Of a stretch of 64,000 nt of DNA, positions 32,841-43,113 are shown one piece after another. The stretch spans positions 1 through 64,000 of the forward strand of contig NZ_JAHUXA010000016.1 of assembly GCF_019218745.1 (NCBI RefSeq), written 5' to 3'. A program made the translations under genes and the position numbers. The notes beneath the pieces were generated by a model. It made no database searches. It had not been told where the DNA came from and worked only from the letters and a program-made list of their open reading frames with translations. The first letter of the stretch is position 1, and every line of letters starts with the position of its first letter. This DNA is from Enterobacter sp. ENT03. Lineage in GTDB: Bacteria; Pseudomonadota; Gammaproteobacteria; Enterobacterales; Enterobacteriaceae.

Positions 32841-33710
32841 ATGGAGTGGAGTCTCACTCAGGATAAGCTGCTGGCCTTTCACCGCTTAATGCGCACCGAT
32901 AAACCCATCGGCGCGCTGCTGCTGTTATGGCCCACGCTGTGGGCACTATGGGTCGCCACGCCGGGCGTGCCGCCGCTGTGGATCCTGGCGGTATTTGTGG
33001 CGGGCGTCTGGTTGATGCGCGCGGCGGGCTGCGTGGTCAATGATTATGCCGACCGTAAAATTGACGGACACGTTAAGCGCACGGCGAACCGTCCGATGCC
33101 CAGCGGCGCGGTAACGGAAAAAGAAGCGCGTACGCTGTTTGTGGTGCTGGTGCTGCTGGCTTTTGTGTTGGTGCTGACCCTGAACCTGATGACGATAGCG
33201 CTCTCCGTGGCGGCGCTGGCGCTGGCCTGGGTGTATCCGTTTATGAAGCGCTACACCCATTTACCGCAGGTGGTATTAGGGGCGGCCTTTGGCTGGTCCA
33301 TACCGATGGCGTTTGCGGCGGTGAGTGAGTCCTTACCGCTGAGCTGCTGGCTGATGTTTGTCGCGAATGTGCTGTGGGCAGTGGCGTACGACACGCTGTA
33401 TGCGATGGTTGACCGGGATGACGACCTGAAAATTGGCGTCAAATCGACGGCCATTCTGTTCGGGCGTCACGACAAACTGATCGTGGGTATATTGCAGGTC
33501 ATCGTGCTGGCGCTGATGAGCGCGGTAGGCTGGTTGAACGGGCTGGGCTGGGCTTATTATGCGTCGATAGCCGCTGCCGGTGCGCTGTTTGTTTATCAGC
33601 AGTGGCTGGTGGTAAACCGCGATCGCGATGCTTGCTTTAAAGCGTTTATGAACAATAACTACGTGGGTCTGGTGCTGTTTTTAGGGCTGGCGATGAGTTA
33701 TCTGCTGTAA
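32841..33710 (+). CDS. ubiA: 4-hydroxybenzoate octaprenyltransferase
   Basis: An inner-membrane enzyme joining the octaprenyl chain to 4-hydroxybenzoate in ubiquinone synthesis. The 289 residues hold about eight or nine membrane helices and the two Asp-rich motifs [15 protein letters not shown] (about 67-81) and [12 protein letters not shown] (about 183-194), which bind prenyl diphosphate through Mg2+. AGAGGAAGAG precedes the ATG. Forms an operon with ubiC. Confidence 0.97.
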   Translation: MEWSLTQDKLLAFHRLMRTDKPIGALLLLWPTLWALWVATPGVPPLWILAVFVAGVWLMRAAGCVVNDYADRKIDGHVKRTANRPMPSGAVTEKEARTLFVVLVLLAFVLVLTLNLMTIALSVAALALAWVYPFMKRYTHLPQVVLGAAFGWSIPMAFAAVSESLPLSCWLMFVANVLWAVAYDTLYAMVDRDDDLKIGVKSTAILFGRHDKLIVGILQVIVLALMSAVGWLNGLGWAYYASIAAAGALFVYQQWLVVNRDRDACFKAFMNNNYVGLVLFLGLAMSYLL

Positions 33711-33717
33711 ATAAAAA

Positions 33718-33749
33718 AGGCCGGGAGGCGGTGACGCCTTACCTGGCCT
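33718..33749 (-). terminator. plsB terminator-like hairpin
   Basis: AGGCC...GGCCT with an inner AGGCG/CGCCT stem. On the minus strand a T run follows (AAAAAA at 33713-33718). It lies between the convergent ubiA and plsB, so it may serve both. Confidence 0.6.
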
Positions 33750-33767
33750 GTGATTCTATGCGTATTT

Positions 33768-33799
33768 GTAGGCCCGGCAAGCGAGCGCCGCCGGGCATT
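33768..33799. repeat. REP element between ubiA and plsB
   Basis: A single REP-like unit (GTAGGCCCGGCAAGCG...GCCGCCGGGC), 4 bases from the plsB stop. Confidence 0.8.
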
Positions 33800-33802
33800 A
33801 CG

Positions 33803-36232
33803 TTATACCGCGTCCGTCTGACTGGTCGCGCTTTCAATCGTTAAGCGCACATCTGACGTCACCAGATCGGCGAGCAGCTGATACACCTGCAAGGTTTTCG
33901 ACGGATCCGCATCACCCGTATCGCTGATATAGCCTTCATCACGCAGCGTCAGCACCAGCGTACTGAACACCGCCTTATCGAAGAACTCCGGCGCGTTAAT
34001 CCCATGCAGTACCGACAGGCGCTGTGCCAGCGTGCGGCTCTCTTTTTCCAGCGTACTGCGGTTGATGGACGGATTTGCGCTCAGCAGCCAGAAGGTAATG
34101 GCGTAGCGTTGCAGCGTTTCACGGGCGCCGGCCGCCAGCAGTTGCAGCGTGCGGGAGCGTGACGGATTGATGTGCAGACGATCGTCTTTGATCACGATCA
34201 GCCCCTGACGCAGCAGTTCAGTAATCAGGGTATCCAGCACATCCCCTAACGCCTCTTTTTCCCAGCGCAGGAACAGCTCGGCTTTCAGCATCGGGTACAG
34301 CGCTTCAACATGATGCAGCATCTCCTCGCGGGAGATGTGGCGATGCTGCGTAATGATGGCGGCCATCAGGGAAGGCAGAACCAGCATATGCGCAATGTTG
34401 TTGCGGTAGTAGGTCATCAGCACCGCTTGCTCGCGCGGCAGAATGATGATGTCGCCGATGGTATCTTTCTCGACTTCAAACTTGTTCATTTGCAGCGCGT
34501 GATCGATAAGCCCCGACGCCGTGGTGGTCGGCACGGTGGCGTCTTCCGCATACGGTGCGTTGCGTAGCAGATCCAGGTAACAATCTAGCTGCTCGGTCAG
34601 TTGCTCGCGGGTCAGTGAGCGCTGACGTGACGCCAGCAGCGCCGTAGAACAGAGGTTCATGGCGTTCGCCGCACCGGCATTGTTAATACGCACCATCAGC
34701 TCAGCGGCGATGGTGTTCACCGTCGGCGTCAGCCAGGCCGGGCGTACCGCTTCTATCGGATCGATCGCTTCGCGCCACTCCGGCACATGCTGATTAAGAT
34801 ACGCGTTCAGCGGCATCGGTTCGCCGAAGTTCACGTAGCCCTGGCCCAGGTTACGCAGCTTGCTTAAGCCACGCACCATCTGCATCAGGTTCTCTTTCTC
34901 TTTAGTCGCGCCGCGCAGCTCTTTGGCGTAGGTTCCCACTTCCATCACATGCTCGTAGCCGATGTAAATCGGTACTAACGTGATAGGGCGGGTGCCGCCA
35001 CGTAACATCGCCTGGAGGGTCATCGACAAGGTGCCGGTTTTCGGATCGAGCAGACGCCCGGTACGGGAACGGCCGCCTTCCACGAAGTACTCCACCGAAT
35101 AACCCCGGCTGAACAGCTCGCCGAGATACTCACGGAACACCGTCGAATAGAGCTTGTTACCCTTAAAAGTACGACGGATAAAGAACGCGCCCAGACGGCG
35201 GAAAATCGGCCCGGCGGGCCAGAAGTTCAGGTTGATCCCGGCGGCGATATGCGGCGGCACCAGCCCCTGGTGATACAGGACGTAAGAGAGCAGCAGGTAA
35301 TCCATGTGGCTGCGGTGGCAGGGCACATAGACGATCTCGTGACCGTCGTGGGCCAGCTGACGCACGCGCTCGGCGTTATGGACATTGATCCCCTGATACA
35401 GGCGGTTCCAGGTGAAGCTCAGAATACGATCGGAAACGCGGATCATTTCATAGGAGAAGTTCGCCGCAATCTCTTCCATCAGGGCGACGGCATTTTGCTG
35501 TGCCTTTTCGTGGGAGATTTTTTTGCTGCGCGCTTCGTCTTCCACGGCGCGGGCAATGGCTTTCGACGCCAGCAGTTTGTTGAACAGATCCTGACGCGCA
35601 GGCAGGCGCGGACCGACCGCGGCCAGTCGCTGGCGGGCGAAATGCATACGCGCGACGCGGGCCAGTTTCTGGGCAATAATTTTGTCAGTGCCGTGCTCGG
35701 TGGCCATGCGGCGCAGCGAAACCGGCGGCGAGAAGCGCACAAAGCTGTCGCGTCCCAGCCAGGAAATAGCAACAAACTTCTGTACGCCGTTCAGCATCCG
35801 CAGGGGCGGGTTCACCTCGCCCTTTTCACGACCCGGCGAGCGGCCAAACATCACCGACACCGGCACCATCTGCACGTCCAGATCGGGATGGCTGCGGTGC
35901 AGGTCGAGATAGTCGTGGAACAGTTTGATGGACTCTTCTTTCGGCGTGTACCAGGTAAACACGCGCGGGCCGCTGTGAATAAAGATGTAACGCGGCAGCA
36001 GAGTGCCGTCGATTTCGAGCGGTTCCAGCGGATCGGGCAGATCGTTTGCCAGGCACTGCGCGCGCAGGGTCAGCAAATCTGCTTTCGAGTTGTACGGTAA
36101 GACGTACATAATTGGACGCGAGGTATCAAGTCCCAGTTCCTGAGCAGGTTCTGCCGGAATGGACTTGCTTTTTACCAACGCGCCTAATGGTAAATTAAGT
36201 AATTTGTAGTAAATTCGTGGCCAGCCGGACAT
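33803..36232 (-). CDS. plsB: Glycerol-3-phosphate acyltransferase
   Basis: An inner-membrane enzyme that acylates position 1 of glycerol 3-phosphate, committing acyl groups to phospholipids. The 809 residues (E. coli 807) contain the acyltransferase blocks: HRSHMD (HX4D, about 306-311), [32 protein letters not shown] and [12 protein letters not shown]. The N-terminus [15 protein letters not shown] matches E. coli. Divergent from dgkA; both act in lipid metabolism. Confidence 0.97.
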   Translation of the reverse strand: MSGWPRIYYKLLNLPLGALVKSKSIPAEPAQELGLDTSRPIMYVLPYNSKADLLTLRAQCLANDLPDPLEPLEIDGTLLPRYIFIHSGPRVFTWYTPKEESIKLFHDYLDLHRSHPDLDVQMVPVSVMFGRSPGREKGEVNPPLRMLNGVQKFVAISWLGRDSFVRFSPPVSLRRMATEHGTDKIIAQKLARVARMHFARQRLAAVGPRLPARQDLFNKLLASKAIARAVEDEARSKKISHEKAQQNAVALMEEIAANFSYEMIRVSDRILSFTWNRLYQGINVHNAERVRQLAHDGHEIVYVPCHRSHMDYLLLSYVLYHQGLVPPHIAAGINLNFWPAGPIFRRLGAFFIRRTFKGNKLYSTVFREYLGELFSRGYSVEYFVEGGRSRTGRLLDPKTGTLSMTLQAMLRGGTRPITLVPIYIGYEHVMEVGTYAKELRGATKEKENLMQMVRGLSKLRNLGQGYVNFGEPMPLNAYLNQHVPEWREAIDPIEAVRPAWLTPTVNTIAAELMVRINNAGAANAMNLCSTALLASRQRSLTREQLTEQLDCYLDLLRNAPYAEDATVPTTTASGLIDHALQMNKFEVEKDTIGDIIILPREQAVLMTYYRNNIAHMLVLPSLMAAIITQHRHISREEMLHHVEALYPMLKAELFLRWEKEALGDVLDTLITELLRQGLIVIKDDRLHINPSRSRTLQLLAAGARETLQRYAITFWLLSANPSINRSTLEKESRTLAQRLSVLHGINAPEFFDKAVFSTLVLTLRDEGYISDTGDADPSKTLQVYQLLADLVTSDVRLTIESATSQTDAV

Positions 36233-36362
36233 ATACGATGTGAAGCCTCTGGTTAATAATCCTGTCGCGCCGCAAGAATATCAGAAAGCGCGCGTAAATT
36301 CTGTTGTACCAAGGTCTGCTTGCATAGACATTGACGCTAATTACATAAAAAGGTTCTTTTTG

Positions 36363-36731
36363 ATGGCCAATAATACCACTGGGTTCACTCGCATCATAAA
36401 AGCAGCAGGGTACTCCTGGAAAGGGGTTCGCGCCGCCTGGATCAACGAAGCGGCCTTTCGCCAGGAAGCGGTGGCGGTGATCCTCGCGATTGCCATTGCC
36501 TGCTGGCTGGACGTGGACGCTATCACACGCGTGCTGCTGATTGGCTCCGTTGCGCTGGTAATGATAGTGGAAATTCTGAACAGCGCGATTGAAGCGGTGG
36601 TGGACCGTATCGGCACGGAAATGCACGAACTTTCCGGCCGCGCAAAGGATATGGGCTCGGCGGCGGTGCTGATGTCGATCCTGCTGGCGCTCGCCACCTG
36701 GGGCATGCTGTTGTGGTCGCATTATCGATAA
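36363..36731 (+). CDS. dgkA: Diacylglycerol kinase
   Basis: A small inner-membrane kinase recycling diacylglycerol (from membrane-derived oligosaccharide synthesis) to phosphatidic acid. The 122 residues equal E. coli DgkA, with three membrane helices and the active-site stretch EILNSAIEAVVDRIG. The frame is open from 36240, but the ATG at 36363 gives the conserved MANNTTGFTRI, with AAGG upstream. Confidence 0.97.
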   Translation: MANNTTGFTRIIKAAGYSWKGVRAAWINEAAFRQEAVAVILAIAIACWLDVDAITRVLLIGSVALVMIVEILNSAIEAVVDRIGTEMHELSGRAKDMGSAAVLMSILLALATWGMLLWSHYR

Positions 36732-36794
36732 GGCTCGCATAAATCAACAAACCCCTGTTATTTGCTCATAATTTGGTTCCAAAATTGACTTTGA

Positions 36795-36831
36795 CTGTAT
36801 ATACTCACAGCATAACTGTATATGCAACCAG
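36795..36831. promoter_or_regulatory. Two LexA boxes of lexA
   Basis: CTGTATATACTCACAG (36795-36810) and CTGTATATGCAACCAG (36816-36831) match the SOS box CTGTN8ACAG, the second with CCAG at its end. The tandem arrangement is that of E. coli lexA and provides autoregulation. Confidence 0.93.
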
Positions 36832-36839
36832 GGGGCGGT

Positions 36840-37448
36840 ATGAAAGCGTTAACAGCCAGGCAGCAAGAGGTGTTCGATCTCATCCGGGATCACATCAGCC
36901 AGACAGGCATGCCGCCGACGCGTGCGGAGATCGCGCAACGTTTGGGGTTCCGTTCTCCGAACGCGGCTGAGGAACACCTTAAGGCGCTGGCGCGTAAAGG
37001 TGTGCTGGAGATCGTTTCAGGCGCGTCTCGCGGTATTCGTTTACTGCTTGAGGAAGTCGATGGACTGCCGCTGGTCGGGCGTGTCGCGGCAGGTGAACCG
37101 CTGCTGGCGCAGCAACACATTGAAGGCCATTATCAGGTCGATCCCAATCTGTTTAAACCGAATGCAGACTTCCTGCTGCGGGTTAGCGGTATGTCGATGA
37201 AAGATATCGGCATTATGGATGGCGATCTGCTGGCGGTGCACAAAACCCAGGAAGCCCGCAACGGCCAGGTCGTGGTGGCGCGTATTGACGATGAAGTGAC
37301 CGTTAAACGTCTCAAACGTCAGGGTAACACCGTGCAACTGCTGCCGGAAAACAGCGAGTTTTCCCCTATCGTGGTTGATCTGCGCGAGCAGAGCTTCACC
37401 ATCGAAGGGCTGGCCGTCGGCGTGATCCGTAACGGTGAGTGGCTCTAA
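36840..37448 (+). CDS. lexA: SOS repressor LexA
   Basis: Represses the SOS regulon and cleaves itself when stimulated by RecA filaments. The 202 residues equal E. coli LexA. Winged helix with [21 protein letters not shown] (27-47), cleavage site A84-G85, catalytic S119 and K156 all present at the same numbers. The ATG at 36840 follows GGGGGCGGT; the alternative at 36822 lies inside the second LexA box. Co-transcribed with dinF. Confidence 0.98.
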   Translation: MKALTARQQEVFDLIRDHISQTGMPPTRAEIAQRLGFRSPNAAEEHLKALARKGVLEIVSGASRGIRLLLEEVDGLPLVGRVAAGEPLLAQQHIEGHYQVDPNLFKPNADFLLRVSGMSMKDIGIMDGDLLAVHKTQEARNGQVVVARIDDEVTVKRLKRQGNTVQLLPENSEFSPIVVDLREQSFTIEGLAVGVIRNGEWL

Positions 37449-37518
37449 ACTCTTCTTTCCACGCGGCGGCAACCTCATCATTGCCGCCGTGCGTTCGTTC
37501 TCCTTCCGGTAATTCAAC

Positions 37519-38838
37519 GTGGCCTTTCTGACGACTTCTGACAAAGCGTTGTGGCGTCTTGCGCTGCCGATGATTATTTCCAATATCACCGTTCCGCTGC
37601 TGGGTCTGGTCGATACCGCCGTTATTGGTCATCTGGACAGCCCGGTGTATCTGGGCGGCGTGGCGGTTGGCGCGATGGCAACCAGCTTCCTGTTTATGCT
37701 GCTGCTTTTTCTGCGCATGAGTACCACCGGTTTTACCGCCCAGGCCTTTGGCGCAAAAGATCCCCAGGCCCTTGCGCGGGCATTAGTGCAGCCTTTACTG
37801 CTGGCGCTGATCGCCGGTTTCGCCATCGTCCTGTGTCAAACCCCGCTAATTAATCTCACCCTGCAGATCGTAGGCGGCAACGACGCGGTGCTGGAACAGG
37901 CACGGCGTTTTCTGGAGATCCGCTGGCTGAGCGCCCCGGCATCGCTGGCGAATCTGGTGCTGCTCGGCTGGCTGCTGGGCATTCAGTATGCCCGCGCGCC
38001 GGTGGTGCTGCTGGTCGTGGGCAACGTGCTTAACATAGTTCTCGATTTATGGCTGGTGATGGGGCTGCACATGAACGTGCAGGGGGCTGCGCTGGCGACC
38101 GTGATTGCGGAATACGCCACCTTTGTGGTTGGCCTGCTGATGGTGCAGCGTGGCCTGCGCCGACGGGGGATCAGCCTGGCGATGCTGAAAACCGCCTGGC
38201 GCGGCAATATACGGCGGCTGCTGGCGCTTAACCGCGACATCATGCTGCGCTCGCTGCTGCTCCAGCTGTGCTTTGGTTCTATCACCGTGATGGGCGCACG
38301 TCTGGGGGGCGATATCGTGGCGGTGAACGCCGTGCTGATGACGCTGCTGACCTTTACCGCTTATGCCCTGGATGGCTTTGCCTATGCGGTTGAAGCGCAT
38401 TCCGGGCAGGCTTACGGCGCACGCGATGGCAGCCAGTTGCTCAGCGTCTGGCAGGCCGCCTGTCGGCAGTCGGGGATAGTGGCGCTTGCCTTTGCGCTGG
38501 TCTACGCGCTGGCGGGCGAGCAAATTATTTCGCTGCTGACGTCACTGCCGGATCTGCAACGGCTTGCCGGGCATTATCTTGGCTGGCAGGTGATCCTGCC
38601 GGTGATCGGGGTGTGGTGTTATCTGCTCGATGGCATGTTCATCGGGGCCACGCGCGGCACAGAAATGCGTAACAGTATGGCTGTCGCCGCCGCCGGATTT
38701 GCTCTGACGCTGTTTAGCGTGCCGGTGCTCAGCAATCATGGCCTGTGGCTGTCGTTAGCCGTGTTTCTTGCGCTGCGCGGTATTACGCTGGCGTGGATCT
38801 GGCGTCAGCACTGGCGTAACGGCACCTGGTTTTCCTGA
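37519..38838 (+). CDS. dinF: MATE family efflux transporter DinF
   Basis: A 439-residue inner-membrane protein with 12 predicted helices, MATE family; in E. coli it is induced with lexA and affects oxidative and bile-salt tolerance. It matches E. coli DinF throughout (DTAVIGHLDSPVYLGGVAVGAMA). The start is GTG with a weak ribosome site; E. coli DinF may begin slightly further upstream. Located 70 bases after lexA, without a terminator, so under LexA control. Confidence 0.94.
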   Translation: MAFLTTSDKALWRLALPMIISNITVPLLGLVDTAVIGHLDSPVYLGGVAVGAMATSFLFMLLLFLRMSTTGFTAQAFGAKDPQALARALVQPLLLALIAGFAIVLCQTPLINLTLQIVGGNDAVLEQARRFLEIRWLSAPASLANLVLLGWLLGIQYARAPVVLLVVGNVLNIVLDLWLVMGLHMNVQGAALATVIAEYATFVVGLLMVQRGLRRRGISLAMLKTAWRGNIRRLLALNRDIMLRSLLLQLCFGSITVMGARLGGDIVAVNAVLMTLLTFTAYALDGFAYAVEAHSGQAYGARDGSQLLSVWQAACRQSGIVALAFALVYALAGEQIISLLTSLPDLQRLAGHYLGWQVILPVIGVWCYLLDGMFIGATRGTEMRNSMAVAAAGFALTLFSVPVLSNHGLWLSLAVFLALRGITLAWIWRQHWRNGTWFS

Positions 38839-38995
38839 TTACACAGGCATTTTAGCGTGCCGATGGTTAAATATTCCGAATAATCTCCGCTTCAGCACAT
38901 CCTTAACTACAATAATTATCACGTTCAGCAGATATGAACGCATTGATGGATGATGAATATTTTTCGTATTCAAACCGAACGATGAGGAAATCATT

Positions 38996-39205
38996 ATGAA
39001 TAAAGACGAAGTCGGCGGTAACTGGAAACAGTTTAAAGGTAAAGCGAAAGAACAGTGGGGTAAATTAACTGACGATGATATGACTGTCATCGAAGGTAAA
39101 CGCGACCAGCTGGTTGGTAAAATTCAGGAGCGTTACGGCTACCAGAAAGACCAGGCTGAGAAAGAAGTGGGTGACTGGGAAACCCGTCACGATTACCGCT
39201 GGTAA
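38996..39205 (+). CDS. yjbJ: CsbD family stress protein YjbJ
   Basis: A 69-residue hydrophilic protein, abundant in stationary-phase E. coli; the molecular role is unknown. The CsbD-like pattern (GNWKQFKGKAKEQWGKLTDD and GKRDQLVGKIQERYG) is clear. ATGAGGAAATC precedes the ATG. It stands alone between dinF and zur. Confidence 0.95.
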   Translation: MNKDEVGGNWKQFKGKAKEQWGKLTDDDMTVIEGKRDQLVGKIQERYGYQKDQAEKEVGDWETRHDYRW

Positions 39206-39303
39206 TCAGGAACTTCTGAGGCGTTAGCATTACAGCTACCCTGCCCGAACGGTACAAGGATGTACCATCCTCACAGAAAGCACCCTTCCAGATAGTCCAG
39301 ATC

Positions 39304-39819
39304 CTAACGCGGTTTTTTCTTCACCTGAATGCTGTGATCGTGCTGACAGGCACCCTGATGACGGCAGGCTTCTACTTCTGAACAGGCCGCACACAGGCCG
39401 TGCGCTTCAATGACATTATGGCGCAGCGCAAAACCCATCCGTGCCGCCAGACCATGCATAATATCCTCTACGCCTTCCGCAGCCTCTTCTTTCACTGCCC
39501 CGCAACGATCGCAGATAAACATGGCCGAGGTATGGGACGGGTTATCAAAGAGATGGCATAACACATAGCTGTTGGTGGACTCCACCTTATGCACAAATCC
39601 CTGCTCCAGCAGGAAATCCAGCGCACGATAGACCGTCGGCGGTTTCGCCTGCGGCTCTGAAACGCGCAATAAATCCAGCAAATCATACGCGCTGATCGCC
39701 CCTTCCTGCAGGCTCAAAAGCCGCAATACTTCAAGGCGCTGTGGAGTCAGGCGCACATTGCGTTGCACACAGAGCTTTTCAGCCTGCGCTAACATCTCCT
39801 GCGAAGTGGTCTTATCCAT
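39304..39819 (-). CDS. zur: Zinc uptake regulator Zur
   Basis: A Fur-family repressor of zinc uptake genes. The 171 residues equal E. coli Zur: winged helix (about 20-85), then metal ligands in FICDRCGAV (CxxC), HGLCAACSEVEACRH and QHDHS. The frame reaches 39939, but the ATG at 39819, after AGAGGATGCC, gives the E. coli-like N-terminus MDKTTSQE. Divergent from the TraF-like gene. Confidence 0.95.
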   Translation of the reverse strand: MDKTTSQEMLAQAEKLCVQRNVRLTPQRLEVLRLLSLQEGAISAYDLLDLLRVSEPQAKPPTVYRALDFLLEQGFVHKVESTNSYVLCHLFDNPSHTSAMFICDRCGAVKEEAAEGVEDIMHGLAARMGFALRHNVIEAHGLCAACSEVEACRHQGACQHDHSIQVKKKPR

Positions 39820-40129
39820 TGGCATCCTCTGGTGGCCGGGTGCGGAAACGTACACTTTACCATGTTCTGCCTTAAACGCCGAGATCCCCGCGCTTTCATC
39901 CCGAGGCTGTTTTACCTTCTTCTGCGTCAAAACCTTCACGAAATTAATTTCGTCTTCTATAAGTTAATAGGCCCGTCAACGGAACGGGACCAAAAATAAT
40001 AAGTTCATCAGATTCTACTTAAATTTGAATTAGGCGTATTTAACATCGTTGTTCACAGCAATAGTTCATCCCCGTTCGGGCGATAACTGTCGGGGTAGAG
40101 ATGTTCAATTATTCAAAGAAGAGCAAACT

Positions 40130-41446
40130 GTGAAAAAAACATTCAAATATTCAATGGTTACTCTCGCTGTCTCCTTGTTTGTGGCAAATCAGGCGTCAGC
40201 GGCCAATACCTGGGCAGAAGCGCGTGGCGACGCGATGGGTGGTACGGGTGTCGCTGCCGGAAATTATGGCAGCGGCGCACTCATTAACCCGGCCTTGCTG
40301 GGCAAAGCAAAGCCAGATGACAACATTACCGTGATCTTGCCTGCTGTGGGTGCGCAAATTACGGATAAAGACAATCTTCAGGACGAGATTGACGATATTA
40401 ATGACAAAGTCGACCGCTATAGCGACATCGTTGATAACCTCACCCCGGTGGACATTATTACGAATCCGCGGGGTACCATTGGACAATTCCAGAGCGCGGC
40501 GAAAGATCTGGCCGATGAACTGGAGTTTCTTGATGGTAAAACCGCGCGGGCAAACGCTGCCGCTGGCATTGCCGTCAGTATTCCTAACGACGTGCTGTCG
40601 GTGGCATTTGTGACCAAAGCCTTTGCACATGCCCGCGTCAGTTCAAACATCGACCAGCAGGATATTACTTACCTGCGCCGTATTCAGAACAACACGGGCA
40701 TAGCGGTCGGTGAAGCGCTGAATGCCGCGCTCTCGCCGAATGGCGCTGACGAAATCAAAGAGAATCTGAACTCTACCGCGTCCGGGCGCGCGGCGATTGT
40801 GTCGGATTACGGTATCGCCGTTGCCCGTCAGTTCCAGGTGGGCGACGTCCCGGTTTCTGTCGGCGTAACGCCGAAATTCCAGAAAACCTGGGTCTATAAC
40901 TACACCACCTCGATCTACGATTACGACAGCGATGATTTCAAAAGCAGCCGCTACCGTACTGATGACAATGGTTTCAACGTCGATGCCGGTGTCGCGGCAG
41001 ACTTCGGTGAAAACTGGACCCTGGGCGTAAGCGGGCAGAACCTGATCTCCCGGGACATCGATACCAAAGACATTAACGTGCGCAATGGTCGTACCGGCGA
41101 GGTGAGAAACTACAAAGACACCTACCAGATCAGCCCGGTCGTGACCGCTGGCGTGGCATGGCATAACGATCTGGTGACGGTAACCGCGGATGGCGATCTG
41201 ACCGAAACCAAAGGCTTTAAGAGCGAAGAAAACTCCCAGTACGTCGGCGTAGGTGCTGAAGTTCGTCCGCTGAGCTGGATGGCGGTGCGTGCCGGTTACC
41301 GTGCAGACGTGAAAGACAACGACAGCAACGTCTTCACCGGAGGTGTGGGCTTCACGGCGTTCGAACGTGCGCGTCTTGACCTGACCGGTATCGTCGGCGA
41401 AAACGAAACCTGGGGTGCGGGCGCACAGCTGAGCATGACCTTCTAA
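40130..41446 (+). CDS. TraF-like outer-membrane beta-barrel protein
   Basis: A 438-residue exported protein. The signal peptide (1-24, NQASA-A) is followed by a FadL-like opening (ARGDAMGGTGVAAGNYGSGALINPALLG) and a strand-rich body ending in SMTF with a C-terminal phenylalanine, typical of outer-membrane barrels. It fits the family annotated conjugal transfer protein TraF type 2 (TraF_2), but no conjugation genes are near. The GTG start follows AAAGAAGAG. E. coli K-12 has unrelated small genes between zur and dusA. The substrate is unknown. Confidence 0.6.
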   Translation: MKKTFKYSMVTLAVSLFVANQASAANTWAEARGDAMGGTGVAAGNYGSGALINPALLGKAKPDDNITVILPAVGAQITDKDNLQDEIDDINDKVDRYSDIVDNLTPVDIITNPRGTIGQFQSAAKDLADELEFLDGKTARANAAAGIAVSIPNDVLSVAFVTKAFAHARVSSNIDQQDITYLRRIQNNTGIAVGEALNAALSPNGADEIKENLNSTASGRAAIVSDYGIAVARQFQVGDVPVSVGVTPKFQKTWVYNYTTSIYDYDSDDFKSSRYRTDDNGFNVDAGVAADFGENWTLGVSGQNLISRDIDTKDINVRNGRTGEVRNYKDTYQISPVVTAGVAWHNDLVTVTADGDLTETKGFKSEENSQYVGVGAEVRPLSWMAVRAGYRADVKDNDSNVFTGGVGFTAFERARLDLTGIVGENETWGAGAQLSMTF

Positions 41447-41544
41447 GTTAAACCGGACCGGGGGCGCAACGCCTCCGGTCTGCGTGTGTGTACCCCCGAA
41501 ATGAGTGTGTTATAGTAGCGCCCCTTTTTCATGTTGATGCAAAA

Positions 41545-42552
41545 ATGTACGCTATGGCACCCGTAAACCCGTCCACTGAATTCGCTTCCTCCCGCTTCTC
41601 CATCGCGCCGATGCTCGACTGGACGGACAGGCATTGCCGCTACTTTTTGCGTCTGCTGTCCCGCGATATGCTGCTCTATACCGAAATGGTCACCACCGGT
41701 GCCATTATTCACGGCAAGGGTGATTATCTGGCCTACAGCGAGGAAGAACATCCGGTCGCGCTGCAACTCGGCGGCAGCGATCCGCAGCAGCTGGCGCAGT
41801 GCGCGAAGCTGGCGGAAGCGCGCGGCTACGATGAAATCAACCTTAACGTCGGCTGTCCGTCCGACCGCGTACAAAATGGCATGTTCGGTGCCTGTCTGAT
41901 GGGCAACGCTCAACTGGTAGCCGACTGCGTAAAAGCAATGCGCGATGTGGTGTCGATCCCGGTGACGGTAAAAACCCGTATCGGCATTGACGACCAGGAC
42001 AGCTATGAATTCTTGTGCGATTTCATCAGCACCGTCTCCGGCAAAGGCGAGTGCGACACCTTTATTATCCACGCCCGTAAAGCCTGGCTGTCGGGCTTAA
42101 GCCCGAAAGAGAACCGTGAGATCCCGCCGCTGGATTACCCGCGCGTCTATCAGCTCAAGCGTGATTTTCCGCAGCTGACGATGTCGATTAACGGCGGCAT
42201 CAAATCGCTGGCAGAGGCGAAAGCACATCTGGAACATATGGATGGCGTGATGGTGGGCCGCGAGGCGTATCAGAATCCGGGCATCCTGACTGCCGTTGAC
42301 CGTGAGATCTTTGGCCGCGATCGCGCGGATGCCGATCCGGTCGATGTGGTGCGCGCCATGTATCCGTACATTGAACGTGAACTGAGCAAGGGCGCGTATC
42401 TTGGCCATATCACCCGTCATATGCTCGGACTGTTCCAGGGCGTGCCCGGTGCGCGTCAGTGGCGTCGCCACCTGAGTGAAAATGCACATAAAGCCGGCGC
42501 AGATATTCGTGTTGTGGAACAGGCGCTGGCGCTGGTCGCGGATAAGCGTTAA
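41545..42552 (+). CDS. dusA: tRNA-dihydrouridine(20/20a) synthase DusA
   Basis: A flavoenzyme that reduces uridines 20 and 20a in the tRNA D-loop. At 335 residues it has the TIM-barrel FMN domain with the catalytic cysteine in [23 protein letters not shown] and a helical RNA-binding C-terminal domain. Starts at 41488, 41545 and 41554 are possible; 41545 is chosen as an ATG giving near-family length, but the ribosome site is weak. Confidence 0.95.
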   Translation: MYAMAPVNPSTEFASSRFSIAPMLDWTDRHCRYFLRLLSRDMLLYTEMVTTGAIIHGKGDYLAYSEEEHPVALQLGGSDPQQLAQCAKLAEARGYDEINLNVGCPSDRVQNGMFGACLMGNAQLVADCVKAMRDVVSIPVTVKTRIGIDDQDSYEFLCDFISTVSGKGECDTFIIHARKAWLSGLSPKENREIPPLDYPRVYQLKRDFPQLTMSINGGIKSLAEAKAHLEHMDGVMVGREAYQNPGILTAVDREIFGRDRADADPVDVVRAMYPYIERELSKGAYLGHITRHMLGLFQGVPGARQWRRHLSENAHKAGADIRVVEQALALVADKR

Positions 42553-42581
42553 AACTTCGCCAAAAAATGGTCAGATTCACC

Positions 42582-42615
42582 ACGCCTCGCTTTGATAAGC
42601 GGGGCGTTTTTGTTT
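42582..42615 (+). terminator. dusA terminator
   Basis: CGCCTCGCTT pairs with AAGCGGGGCG around TGAT, followed by TTTTTGTTTT. Confidence 0.88.
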
Positions 42616-42633
42616 TATATCAGTAACTTAATA

Positions 42634-42650
42634 TTGGCATGATTCTTGTA
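42634..42650 (+). promoter_or_regulatory. Sigma-54 promoter of pspG
   Basis: TTGGCATGATTCTTGTA keeps the -24 GG (42636-42637) and the 10-base spacing, with GT in place of the -12 GC. It lies 45 bases before pspG, which is sigma-54/PspF dependent in E. coli. Confidence 0.55.
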
Positions 42651-42694
42651 ATACCCCTGATAAGAATGAAAGAAACGTCTTTCGGGAGAGAGCC

Positions 42695-42937
42695 ATGCTG
42701 GAACTACTGTTTGTGATTGGATTTTTTGTCATGCTGATGGTGACGGGTATTTCGCTGCTCGGCATTATCGCCGCGCTGGTGGTCGCCACGGCGTTAATGT
42801 TCGTCGGTGGGCTGTTTGCGCTGATGATTAAACTGCTGCCCTGGCTGCTGCTGGCGGTGGCGATTGTGTGGGTGATCAGGGCGGTCAAAACGCCAAAAGT
42901 GCCGCAGTATCAGCGCAATAAGCGCTGGCGTTACTAA
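42695..42937 (+). CDS. pspG: Phage shock envelope stress protein PspG
   Basis: An 80-residue inner-membrane protein with two membrane helices (about 1-25 and 30-62) and a basic tail ending in KRWRY, matching E. coli PspG. It is part of the phage-shock response to membrane stress. GGGAGAGAG precedes the ATG; a sigma-54-like promoter is upstream. Confidence 0.95.
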   Translation: MLELLFVIGFFVMLMVTGISLLGIIAALVVATALMFVGGLFALMIKLLPWLLLAVAIVWVIRAVKTPKVPQYQRNKRWRY

Positions 42938-43076
42938 GGTAATGCGCGGTCGATCACAACCTTGTACTTTTCAGAGAGAGTTCGCGGAAACCGCATAGGA
43001 ATTAGTTATCACTTCTGGCACTATTGCGCGGTTATCGAATTCATCGCGCTGTCCCCTACAAACAGCCGAACTAAAA

Positions 43077-43113
43077 AAAGAATGGGCCTCCTGATGGAGG
43101 CCCTAATTCTTTC
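43077..43113. terminator. Terminator between pspG and qor
   Basis: GGGCCTCC pairs with GGAGGCCC around TGAT, flanked by AAAAAAAGAAT and ATTCTTT, so it can act on both strands; the longer T run is on the minus strand, after qor. Confidence 0.85.

Noticed and set aside
36822-36839. Six-codon extension of lexA
   Set aside because: The earlier ATG lies within the second LexA box; 36840 gives the exact 202-residue protein with cleavage and catalytic residues at the known numbers.
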